64,000 nucleotides of DNA, taken from contig CAWFME010000005.1 in NCBI GenBank assembly GCA_963816955.1, positions 62,001 to 126,000 of the forward strand, read 5' to 3'. The stretch comes from DATFQI01 sp963816955. GTDB taxonomy: Bacteria > Actinomycetota > Thermoleophilia > Solirubrobacterales > Solirubrobacteraceae. The translations under genes and the position numbers were made by a program. Under the pieces are notes generated by a model, which did not search any database, was not told where the DNA came from, and saw only the letters and a list, made by a program, of their open reading frames with translations. Numbering within the stretch: position 1 is the first letter of the stretch; each line of letters starts with the position of its first letter. This document shows, in pieces, positions 54,045-60,788 of the stretch.

Positions 54045-54959
54045 ATGGCCGAGGCACCCCGCATCCACATCTCCGGCGACCGGCCGGACCTCGAGCAGGC
54101 CGTCCGCGACGGCGGCGGCGAGCCCGCCCCGCTCGAGGGCGCGGACGGGCTCATCGCGCTGACCGGGGACCCCGCGAAGCTGCCGGAGCTGCCCGGCTCC
54201 GTGCGTTGGGTGCAGCTGCCGTCGGCCGGCGTGGAGCAGTGGATCCGCGCGGGCGTCGTGCGCGACGGCCGCGCCTGGACCTCGGCGACCGGCTCCTTCG
54301 GCCTGCCCGTCGCCGAGCACGCGCTCGCCCTGATGCTGGCCGCGGACAAGTCGCTGCACTCGTTCGCCCGCAAGCGGACCTGGAGCGAAGACGGCCGGCA
54401 CCAGGTCCGCTCGCTCGCGGGCGAGACCGTGCTGATCGTGGGCGCCGGCGGGATCGGCCGCGCGCTGATCGGCCTGCTCGAGCCCTTCGGCGTGGAGGTG
54501 ATCGCGGTCACGCGCCGCGGGCGAGACGTGCCCGGCGCCGCCCGGACCCTGCCGGCCGACCGCGTCGGCGAGGCCTGGGGCGCGGCGCGCCACGTCGTGG
54601 TCGCCGCGCCGGCGACCGACGGCACGCGGCACCTGGTCGGCGCGGACGAGCTGCGGGCGATGCGCGAGGACGCGTGGCTCGTCAACGTCGCGCGCGGCTC
54701 GCTCGTGGACACCGATGCGCTCGTCGAGGCGCTGCGCGAGGGCGCGATCGCCGGCGCCGCGCTCGACGTCACCGACCCCGAGCCGCTGCCGGACGGCCAC
54801 CCGCTGTGGGAGCTGGAGAACGTCCTGATCACGCCGCACGTGGCCACGCCGCCGGAGAGCGAGCGCCGCCACTTCGCGGCGCGCGTGAGGGAGAACGTCC
54901 GCCGGCTCGCGGCCGGCGAGGAGCTCGAGGGCCTGATCGACCCCGAGGGCGGCTACTAG
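54045..54959 (+). CDS. D-isomer specific 2-hydroxyacid dehydrogenase
   Basis: A 304-residue NAD(P)-dependent oxidoreductase. The cofactor motif VLIVGAGGIGRALI is near residue 128. Catalytic residues are present: Arg in NVARGSLVD near 213, Glu in DVTDPEPLP near 243 and His in ITPHVATPP near 266. The family includes glyoxylate/hydroxypyruvate, phosphoglycerate and formate-type enzymes; the substrate is unclear. TAGCAC (54031-54036) lies 8 bases before ATG 54045. It ends in a 4-base overlap with the pyrophosphatase gene on the opposite strand. Confidence 0.88.
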   Translation: MAEAPRIHISGDRPDLEQAVRDGGGEPAPLEGADGLIALTGDPAKLPELPGSVRWVQLPSAGVEQWIRAGVVRDGRAWTSATGSFGLPVAEHALALMLAADKSLHSFARKRTWSEDGRHQVRSLAGETVLIVGAGGIGRALIGLLEPFGVEVIAVTRRGRDVPGAARTLPADRVGEAWGAARHVVVAAPATDGTRHLVGADELRAMREDAWLVNVARGSLVDTDALVEALREGAIAGAALDVTDPEPLPDGHPLWELENVLITPHVATPPESERRHFAARVRENVRRLAAGEELEGLIDPEGGY

Positions 54960-55453
54960 CCGCCGGCCTCTTGCTTGCGGCGGCGCCCCGCCTCGATCAC
55001 CTCGACCGCGCAGGCCCGGTCCTCCCAGCCCTGGATCTCCACGGGCTTGCCCTCCGGCTCCTTGTAGATCGACCAGAAGTGCTCGATCTCGGTCCGCAGC
55101 GTGTCCGGGACGTCCTCGAGCTCGTTCATGTGGTTCCAGTTGGGGTCCTCGTGCGGGACGCACAGGACCTTGTCGTCCTGGCCGGCCTCGTCGCGCGTGC
55201 GGAAGACCGCGATCGCCTTGACCGGGATCACGATGCCCGGGAACGTCGGCGCGCCCACGATCACCATCGCGTCCAGCGCCGAGCCCTTCTCGGTCAGCGT
55301 GCCCTGGATGAAGCCGTAGTCCGTCGGATAGACGACGGAGGAGAACAGGAAGCGGTCGAGCTTGATCGCCTGCAGCCGCTCGTCCCACTCGTACTTGTTG
55401 CGCGACCCCTTCGGGACCTCGACGAGGCAGTGGAGGGAGTCGTCCCCGGCCAT
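54956..55453 (-). CDS. Inorganic pyrophosphatase, family I, divergent metal site
   Basis: A 165-residue soluble PPase. LVEVPKGSRNKYEWD, DRFLFSSVVYPTDYGFIQGTL, DEAGQDDKVLCVP and EIEHFWSIYKE..GKPVEIQGW are family hallmarks. The signature normally reading E-D-G-D-P-V-D appears as EKGSALD, so two of the three metal-binding Asp residues are replaced (Lys and Ser). The later DEAGQDD aspartates and Lys remain. Activity may be altered, or this is a lineage-specific variant. ATG 55453 (MAGDDS) matches homologues; the same frame extends far upstream through antisense mscL and is not coding there. Confidence 0.82.
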   Translation of the reverse strand: MAGDDSLHCLVEVPKGSRNKYEWDERLQAIKLDRFLFSSVVYPTDYGFIQGTLTEKGSALDAMVIVGAPTFPGIVIPVKAIAVFRTRDEAGQDDKVLCVPHEDPNWNHMNELEDVPDTLRTEIEHFWSIYKEPEGKPVEIQGWEDRACAVEVIEAGRRRKQEAGG

Positions 55454-55495
55454 AGAATTCGCGAGCATACCCACGACGAGGGAAGGGGAGCCGAC

Positions 55496-55888
55496 GTGCT
55501 CAAGGAGTTCCGCGACTTCATCATGCGCGGCAACGTCGTCGAGCTGGCGGTGGCGGTCATCATCGGAGCGGCGTTCGGCGCGGTCGTCACCGGCTTCACC
55601 GCCGCGTTCATCACGCCGCTGATCGCGCTCGTCGGCGGCAAGGCCGACTTCGGCGCCCTGGCGTTCACGATCAGCGGAACCGAGTTCCCCTACGGGCAGT
55701 TCCTCAACGCGATGTTCTCGTTCCTGATCATCGCCGCCGTCGTGTTCTTCTTCGTGGTGCGCCCGATGAACACGCTCATGCAGCGGCTCAAGCACACCGA
55801 CGAGGAGCCGGACGCGCCGACGGCGGAGGTCACGACCCTGATCGAGATCCGGGACCTGATCGCCGCTCAGCAGGGTCCGCGGGCGTAG
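55496..55888 (+). CDS. mscL: Large-conductance mechanosensitive channel MscL
   Basis: A 130-residue pentameric channel subunit that opens at high membrane tension to release osmolytes. The N-terminal LKEFRDFIMRGNVVELAVAVIIGAAFG (TM1) and the second helix NAMFSFLIIAAVVFFFVVRPMN (TM2) are typical, followed by a charged C-terminal bundle ending AQQGPRA. The GTG start at 55496 has GAAGGGGAG upstream. The stop codon abuts a truncated TauE-type reading frame on the other strand. Confidence 0.95.
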   Translation: MLKEFRDFIMRGNVVELAVAVIIGAAFGAVVTGFTAAFITPLIALVGGKADFGALAFTISGTEFPYGQFLNAMFSFLIIAAVVFFFVVRPMNTLMQRLKHTDEEPDAPTAEVTTLIEIRDLIAAQQGPRA

Positions 55889-56092
55889 GTTGCCGTAGCC
55901 GTGCTGTCGCCAGGCGCCCACCAGCGCCACGGGGATCACCGACAGCAGCGAGGTGGCCTGCGCCTCGTGCTGCCCGAGGCCGAGGACCAGCGTGAGAGCG
56001 AGCACGGCGAGGATCCCGCCGCCGACGCCGAACAGCCCGGCCGTGACGCCGGCCGCGAAGCCGAGTCCGAGGATGCCGAGCACCTCGATCAC
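55889..56092 (-). pseudogene. Half-size TauE/SafE permease, 3' end lost
   Basis: It starts at GTG 56092, overlapping the upstream half-TauE stop by GTGA. About 68 residues have TauE character: VIEVLGILGLGFAAGVTAGLFGVGGGILAVLALTL, then QHEAQATSLLSVIPVALVG and QHGYGNLRP. The remaining two helices expected from its partner gene are missing; homology stops where the antisense mscL begins. The frame has no stop there and continues open through antisense mscL into the pyrophosphatase frame, so no normal product is encoded. Confidence 0.6.
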
Positions 56093-56442
56093 AGCAGCAG
56101 CCCGGTCGCGATCCCCACGAGCAGCAGCGCGAAGCCGCGCGTGATCCAGCGGGTCGGGATCCGCTGCTGCAGCCAGGTCCCGGCGACGACGCCGGCGACC
56201 GCGGGCAGGCCGATCGCGACCCCGTAGCCGTAATGGAGGTTGCCGTAGACGGCCTGCAGCGCCGCCGCGACGACGGCGATCAGGACGATCGCGGCCAGCG
56301 ACGTCCCGGTCGCCTCGCGCTCCTCGTAGCCGAGCCAGAGCACGAGCAGCGGGACGATCACGATGCCGCCGCCGACCCCGAACAGGCCGCCGAAGATCCC
56401 CGCCATGGTGCCGATCACGCCGAGCTGGAGGGTCCGGCCCAT
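56089..56442 (-). CDS. Half-size TauE/SafE family permease
   Basis: A 117-residue membrane protein with four helices, equal to one of the two repeats of a full TauE/SafE anion exporter. GIFGGLFGVGGGIVIVPLLVLWLG is the family signature, and LHYGYGVAIGLPAVAGVVAGTWLQ the second conserved block. Two such halves would normally make a transporter, but its partner gene just downstream is truncated. ATG 56442 has TAGTAT (56456-56451) 8 bases upstream, overlapping the otsB promoter. It may form a homodimer. Confidence 0.83.
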   Translation of the reverse strand: MGRTLQLGVIGTMAGIFGGLFGVGGGIVIVPLLVLWLGYEEREATGTSLAAIVLIAVVAAALQAVYGNLHYGYGVAIGLPAVAGVVAGTWLQQRIPTRWITRGFALLLVGIATGLLL

Positions 56443-56450
56443 CCGTCGCC

Positions 56451-56457
56451 ATACTAG
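56451..56457. promoter_or_regulatory. Shared divergent -10 element, TauE/otsB
   Basis: ATACTAG gives TACTAG on the plus strand (5 bases before GTG 56462) and TAGTAT on the minus strand (8 bases before ATG 56442). The gap between the divergent starts is only 19 bases, so polymerase binding in one direction should exclude the other. Confidence 0.6.
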
Positions 56458-56461
56458 GCGG

Positions 56462-57268
56462 GTGCCCGAGCCGACCGCCACCTTGGAGGCGCTCCTCAAA
56501 CCCCTCGTGGAGGACCCGTCGCGGTCCGCCGTGCTGCTCGACGTGGACGGGGTGCTGGCCCCGATCGTCGCCCATCCCGACGACGCGCACATGCCCGAGA
56601 CCACGCGGCGGCCGCTGATCGAGGTGGCCAAGCGCTTCGGCGTCGTCGCGTGCGTGTCAGGCCGGCGCGCCTCCGACGCGCGCCGGATCGTCTCGCTCGG
56701 CTCGATCGCCTACCTCGGCTCGCACGGCTCGGAGGTGCTGCAGCCCGGCGCGATCAAGCCGGAGATGGATCGCGAGCTGCAGGCGTGGACGCGCCGCGTG
56801 CAGGACTTCGCGCACGACGCGTTCGGCGACGAGCTGCGCCAGCTGCGCGTGCGCCTGGAGGACAAGGAGGCGATCGCGGCGCTGCACTGGCGCGGCGTGC
56901 CCGACGAGGACGACGCGGAGGCCGCGATCCGCGAGGTCGCCAACCGCGCCGAGAAGGCCGGCTTCACCACCCACTGGGGCCGCAAGGTGCTCGAGATCCG
57001 GCCGCCCGTGCGGATCGACAAGGGCGCCGGGGTCGTCTCGCTGCTGCGCGACACCGACCTCGCCGCGGCGATGTACGTGGGCGACGACGTCACCGACCTC
57101 GACGCCTTCCGCGGGCTCGACGAGCTCGTCGAGAAGGGCCGGCTGGGCCGGGCGATCAAGGTCGGCGTGCGCTCGGACGAGGGGCCCGCGAAGCTCACGG
57201 AGGACGCGGACTGGATGGTCGACGGCACGGACGGCGTCCGCGAGCTGCTCCGGGCCCTGCTCGGCTGA
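56462..57268 (+). CDS. otsB: Trehalose-6-phosphate phosphatase
   Basis: A 268-residue HAD-superfamily phosphatase. HAD motif I VLLDVDGVLAPIV (nucleophile Asp) is near residue 27, SGRRASDARRIV follows, then LGSHGSEV, typical of OtsB, and motif IV VGDDVTDLDAF near 203. It removes phosphate from trehalose-6-phosphate. No OtsA synthase is nearby, but a trehalose synthase lies at 21-23 kb. GTG 56462 fits the leaderless promoter at 56452-56457. Confidence 0.85.
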   Translation: MPEPTATLEALLKPLVEDPSRSAVLLDVDGVLAPIVAHPDDAHMPETTRRPLIEVAKRFGVVACVSGRRASDARRIVSLGSIAYLGSHGSEVLQPGAIKPEMDRELQAWTRRVQDFAHDAFGDELRQLRVRLEDKEAIAALHWRGVPDEDDAEAAIREVANRAEKAGFTTHWGRKVLEIRPPVRIDKGAGVVSLLRDTDLAAAMYVGDDVTDLDAFRGLDELVEKGRLGRAIKVGVRSDEGPAKLTEDADWMVDGTDGVRELLRALLG

Positions 57269-57277
57269 CGCCCGCGC

Positions 57278-57796
57278 GTGCGCTTCGGCGATTTCCTCAA
57301 GGCCACGGTCCTGCTCAGCGCCGGCTGCGCGACGCTGCTGGCCACCCTCGCCGTCCTCGGCATCACGCGCGAGGACGATCGCGTGCTGATCTACGTCACC
57401 GCAGGCTGGTGGGTCGCGGCGGTGGCGATCGGCGTCGCGATGGGAGCCCGCGCGGCCACCTCGCCGCCGATCGCGCGGCTGCTGGCGGACGCCCGCGCCC
57501 AGTCCTCGCTGCCCGAGCAGCACCCGGGCAGCACGCTCGTCAACCGCCTGTGGCCGCTGCTGCTGGCCACGATCGGGTCGGGCGCTGCCGCGTTCGTGGA
57601 GCCGCAGGTCGCCTCCGTCGCGGCGGGCTTCACGATCATCTGGGCGCTCGCGTGGCGGCGGCAGGAACGCGCCGTGCTCGCGATCGAGGAGCGCGACGGC
57701 GTGCGCTTCTACGTCGCCAAGACCTCGCCGTTCTCGCCGATCCGGCTGATCCGGACGCCGGGGTTCGCGGGCGACTACCTCTCGCGCAGTGCGTGA
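57278..57796 (+). CDS. Membrane protein of unknown function
   Basis: A 172-residue protein with about four hydrophobic segments (residues 9-28, 37-57, 93-108 and 110-126) and a C-terminal soluble part ending VRFYVAKTSPFSPIRLIRTPGF. I recognise no named domain. It starts 9 bases after otsB (GTG 57278) and its stop overlaps the glycosyltransferase start, so it belongs to the otsB operon and may serve sugar or envelope metabolism. Confidence 0.72.
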   Translation: MRFGDFLKATVLLSAGCATLLATLAVLGITREDDRVLIYVTAGWWVAAVAIGVAMGARAATSPPIARLLADARAQSSLPEQHPGSTLVNRLWPLLLATIGSGAAAFVEPQVASVAAGFTIIWALAWRRQERAVLAIEERDGVRFYVAKTSPFSPIRLIRTPGFAGDYLSRSA

Positions 57797-58814
57797 CGTC
57801 CTGCTCGTCTCGCTCGGGGGCACGACCGGCCTCCGCGAGGCGGACGCCGAGCTGGCCGCGTCGCTGGAGCGGGCGGGGGCGTCGGTGGAGGTCGCCGCGG
57901 CGCGGCGCGTGCGCGAGTGGCGCACGATGGCGGCGAACGAGCTGGCGTGGGCGCTCTCGGCGCGGCGCGCGGCGCGTGCCGCCGGCCCTGCGCGCGCGGT
58001 GATCTACTCGAGCTCGACGGCCGCGCTGCTCGCGCCGCGGCCGGGCGCGATCCGCTTCGACGCTCCCGCCGCCGGCAACCGCCCCGGTCGCCACGGCGTC
58101 TGGCAGCGGCCGCTCGAGCGACGGCGCTTCCGCGCCGCGACCCTGCTCGTGCCGTGGAGCGAGGGCGGCCTGGCCGAGGCGCCCGCGCCGCACGCGGACG
58201 CGGTGGTCGTGCCGGTCCCGGTGGAGCCGAGCGGGCGCTCCGCCGAGCGGGACATCGCCGCGATCACCTACGGCGCGCACCCGGAGAAGAAGGGCCTGGA
58301 CCGCGTGCTGGCCGCGTGGGCCGCGACGCGCCGCGAAGGCGAGGAGCTCGTGGTCGCCGGCCTCGACCCCGCGCGCGGCGAGCGATTCGCGCGCGCGTCG
58401 CTCGGGGGCGCGGCGGCCGGCGCGCGGACGGCGGCCGGTGCGGGCGCTTCCCTCGCGGGCGTGCGGTTCGCGGGCGCGCTCCCGCGCGCCGGCTACCGAG
58501 CGCTGCTGCGGCGGGCGCGGGTGTTCCTCACCGCGCCGCGGCGCGAGGACCACGGGATCGCGCAGCTCGAGGCGCTCGCGGACGGCTGCGCGCTCGTCAC
58601 CGCTCCCTCGCCCGGGCCGTACGCGGCGCTGCCGATCGCGCGCGAGCTCGACCCGCGGCTGGTCACGGACGACCTCGCGACCGCGCTGCGCGCCGCCCTC
58701 GACGAGCCGGCGCCGGGCTACGCGGAGCGCGCGGCGGAGGCGCTGCGCCCCTACGCGCACGCGGAAGTCGACCGCGTGGTGGCAGACCTGTTGCTGCCGC
58801 GTCTGCTGAACTGA
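57789..58814 (+). CDS. Glycosyltransferase, GT1/GT4-like
   Basis: A 341-residue GT-B-like protein. The N-terminal VLLVSLGGTTGLREADAELAASLERAGASVEV is a first Rossmann half. The C-terminal half has ITYGAHPEKKGLDRVLAAW, ELVVAGLDP and VFLTAPRREDHGIAQLEALADGCALVTAPSPGPY, which is the nucleotide-sugar-binding EGxGxxxLEA-type region. Donor and acceptor are unknown. GTG 57789 overlaps the preceding gene by 8 bases. It probably glycosylates a lipid or envelope component. Confidence 0.82.
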   Translation: MRDVLLVSLGGTTGLREADAELAASLERAGASVEVAAARRVREWRTMAANELAWALSARRAARAAGPARAVIYSSSTAALLAPRPGAIRFDAPAAGNRPGRHGVWQRPLERRRFRAATLLVPWSEGGLAEAPAPHADAVVVPVPVEPSGRSAERDIAAITYGAHPEKKGLDRVLAAWAATRREGEELVVAGLDPARGERFARASLGGAAAGARTAAGAGASLAGVRFAGALPRAGYRALLRRARVFLTAPRREDHGIAQLEALADGCALVTAPSPGPYAALPIARELDPRLVTDDLATALRAALDEPAPGYAERAAEALRPYAHAEVDRVVADLLLPRLLN

Positions 58815-58819
58815 GTCCC

Positions 58820-60214
58820 ATGACGCTGCTGCCGCCCGTGCGCGAGCTCGGCGACGCCCCGGCCGTGTCGGTCGCGGGAACCGGGCACAGCTACGCCGAG
58901 CTGCGCGCCGCCGCCGCCGCGCTGGCCGCCGAGCTCGGCGATGCGGAGCGCGTCGCGGTCTGGGCGGAGTCCACGCTGGAGACGATCGTCGCCGTCGTCG
59001 CGGTGCTGGAGTCCGGCAAGGCGCTCGTGCCCGTCAACCCCAAGCTCGGCCGCTCCGAGCTCGAGCACGTCCTCGGCGACTCCGCGCCCGATGTGATCCT
59101 CGGCGGCCCGCAGGGGCGCCCCGTCGACGTCTCCGCGCGCGGCGGCGAGCTGCCCGAGCTGGACGCGGACGACGAGGACCCCGCGCTGATCGTCTACACG
59201 TCGGGGACCACAGGCCGCCCCAAGGGCGCCGTGCTCCCGCGCCGCTCCGTCGCCTCCAACCTCGACGCGCTCGCGGACGCGTGGGAGTGGACGGGCGAGG
59301 ACGTGCTGACCCACGGACTGCCGCTGTTCCACGTCCACGGGCTCGTGATCGGCGTCTTCGGCCCGCTGCGCCGCGGCGGCGAGCTGCGCCACCTCGGCTC
59401 CTTCTCGCCGAGCGGCGCCGCCGCCTCCCTGCGCGACGGCGCGACGATGCTCTTCGGCGTCCCGACCATGTACCACCGGATCTCCCGCGAGGCGGAGCAG
59501 GACGAGGCGATCGCCGAGGGCCTGCGCTCCGCGCGGCTGCTCGTGTCGGGCAGCGCCCCGCTCCCCGCGCCCGTCTTCAGCCGCATCGAGGAGCTGACGG
59601 GGCAGCAGATCGTCGAGCGCTACGGCCTCACGGAGACGCTGATGAACACCGCGGTGCGGGCCGACTCACCGCGCCGGCCGGGCTACGTCGGCGTGCCGCT
59701 CGCGGGGGTCGACGTGCGCCTGGTCGCCGACGACGGCTCGGACGTCGAGGCCGCCGACGACGAGACGATCGGCGAGGTCGCCGTGCGCGGCCCGAACGTC
59801 TTCAGCGGCTATCTCAACCGGCCGGACGCGACCGAGGAGGCGCTGCGCGACGGCTGGTTCTTCACGGGCGACATCGCCACGCGCGCGCCCGACGGCTACT
59901 GGCGCATCGTCGGCCGCCGCTCGACCGACCTGATCAAGACGGGCGGCTACAAGGTCGGCGCGGGTGAGATCGAGGTCGCGCTGCTCGAGCACCCGGGGGT
60001 GCGCGAGGCGGCCGTCACCGGCGCGCCCGACGACGACCTCGGCGAGCGGATCGTCGCCTGGGTCGTCGCCGAGGGCGAGCCGCCGGCGGAGCGCGAGCTG
60101 ATCGACCACGTGGCCTCAGAGCTCGCGCCCCACAAGCGCCCGCGCGAGGTGCGCTTCCTCGACGAGCTGCCCCGCAACGCGATGGGCAAGGTCGTCAAGG
60201 CGCAACTCGGCTAG
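58820..60214 (+). CDS. AMP-forming acyl-CoA synthetase (MatB-like)
   Basis: A 464-residue adenylate-forming ligase. Core motifs are IVYTSGTTGRPKGAV (P-loop) near residue 134, ERYGLTETLMNT near 275, GWFFTGDIA near 352, RSTDLIKTGGYKVGAGEIE near 372 and the C-terminal catalytic Lys in PRNAMGKVVK near 458. KTGGYK plus the short length is closest to malonyl-CoA synthetase (MatB), but other short acyl chains are possible. ATG 58820 lies 5 bases after the glycosyltransferase gene; longer upstream readings are shadows. Confidence 0.85.
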   Translation: MTLLPPVRELGDAPAVSVAGTGHSYAELRAAAAALAAELGDAERVAVWAESTLETIVAVVAVLESGKALVPVNPKLGRSELEHVLGDSAPDVILGGPQGRPVDVSARGGELPELDADDEDPALIVYTSGTTGRPKGAVLPRRSVASNLDALADAWEWTGEDVLTHGLPLFHVHGLVIGVFGPLRRGGELRHLGSFSPSGAAASLRDGATMLFGVPTMYHRISREAEQDEAIAEGLRSARLLVSGSAPLPAPVFSRIEELTGQQIVERYGLTETLMNTAVRADSPRRPGYVGVPLAGVDVRLVADDGSDVEAADDETIGEVAVRGPNVFSGYLNRPDATEEALRDGWFFTGDIATRAPDGYWRIVGRRSTDLIKTGGYKVGAGEIEVALLEHPGVREAAVTGAPDDDLGERIVAWVVAEGEPPAERELIDHVASELAPHKRPREVRFLDELPRNAMGKVVKAQLG

Positions 60215-60336
60215 AGCCAGCCGGGCGCCACGAACACCAGCCAGGCGATCGGCGGGGCGACCAGCACCATGCTCATGCCCCACGCCATCAGGCGCCTGAA
60301 CACGCGGTCGCGGTGCGATTCGGGCGTGTTGGCCAC
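60211..60336 (-). CDS. Small single-helix membrane protein
   Basis: A 41-residue reading frame from GTG 60336: a charged N-terminus with RDRVFRRLM, then one hydrophobic helix GMSMVLVAPPIAWLVFVAPGWL. The length, positive-inside charge pattern and GC bias are consistent with a real small membrane protein, but there is no clear promoter or ribosome site. It converges on the acyl-CoA synthetase end with a 4-base overlap. No family known. Confidence 0.4.
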   Translation of the reverse strand: MANTPESHRDRVFRRLMAWGMSMVLVAPPIAWLVFVAPGWL

Positions 60337-60341
60337 GGTCA

Positions 60342-60588
60342 GCGCGCGCGATCGAGCCGGAGGAGGCGCTCGCGATCGGGCTCGCGACGGAGGTCGTCGA
60401 CTGACGCCGAGGCGCGCGTGGCCGAGCTGTGCGAGACGCTCGCGGCCCACGCGCCGCAGACGATGCGCATCACCAAGGAGGCGCCTGCGCCGCCGCGCGG
60501 GCTGCCGGACGGCGGCGACCTGGTCTGCGAGGCCTACGCCTCGCAGGACTTCAAGGACCGGGTCGCCGCCTTCCTGGCGAAGGACTAG
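60342..60588 (+). pseudogene. Enoyl-CoA hydratase remnant (C-terminal fragment)
   Basis: Only the last part of an enoyl-CoA hydratase/isomerase survives. ARAIEPEEALAIGLATEVVD ends at a TGA (60402-60404), and one base later DAEARVAELCETLAAHAPQTMRITKEA continues to EAYASQDFKDRVAAFLAKD. The N-terminal roughly 170 residues with the oxyanion-hole motifs are absent, replaced by the small antisense membrane gene. A deletion followed by a frameshift is the simplest history. It is not expected to be functional. Confidence 0.75.
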
Positions 60589-60764
60589 TTGCGGTCGGGG
60601 TTGACGGCGTCCTTGACCTTGTCGGAGGCGCCGCCGATGGCGTCCTTGGCCTTGCCCGAGGCCTTGTCGACCTTGCCCTCGTTCTTGAGGCTCCGGTCGC
60701 CGGTGAGGTCGCCCGCGGCCTCCTTGGTGCGGCCCTTCAGATCGTCCTTCGTCCCGTCCGCCAT
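60585..60764 (-). CDS. CsbD family stress protein
   Basis: A 59-residue, highly charged, cysteine-free protein. MADGTKDDLKGRTKEAAGDLTGD and later KVDKASGKAKDAIGGASDKVKDAV give the repeated KGKxKEAxG pattern of CsbD, a general-stress protein of unknown biochemical role. ATG 60764 has Shine-Dalgarno GGAGGAA. It converges on the hydratase remnant (overlap of 3 bases) and is short enough to be easily missed. Confidence 0.88.
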   Translation of the reverse strand: MADGTKDDLKGRTKEAAGDLTGDRSLKNEGKVDKASGKAKDAIGGASDKVKDAVNPDRN

Positions 60765-60788
60765 GCGCTTCCTCCTGCTTCGAATGGG

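Noticed and set aside
54956..56590. A single open frame joining TauE, antisense MscL and pyrophosphatase
   Set aside because: MscL on the plus strand is clearly real, so the middle cannot be coding on the minus strand; the ppa start at 55453 matches its family.
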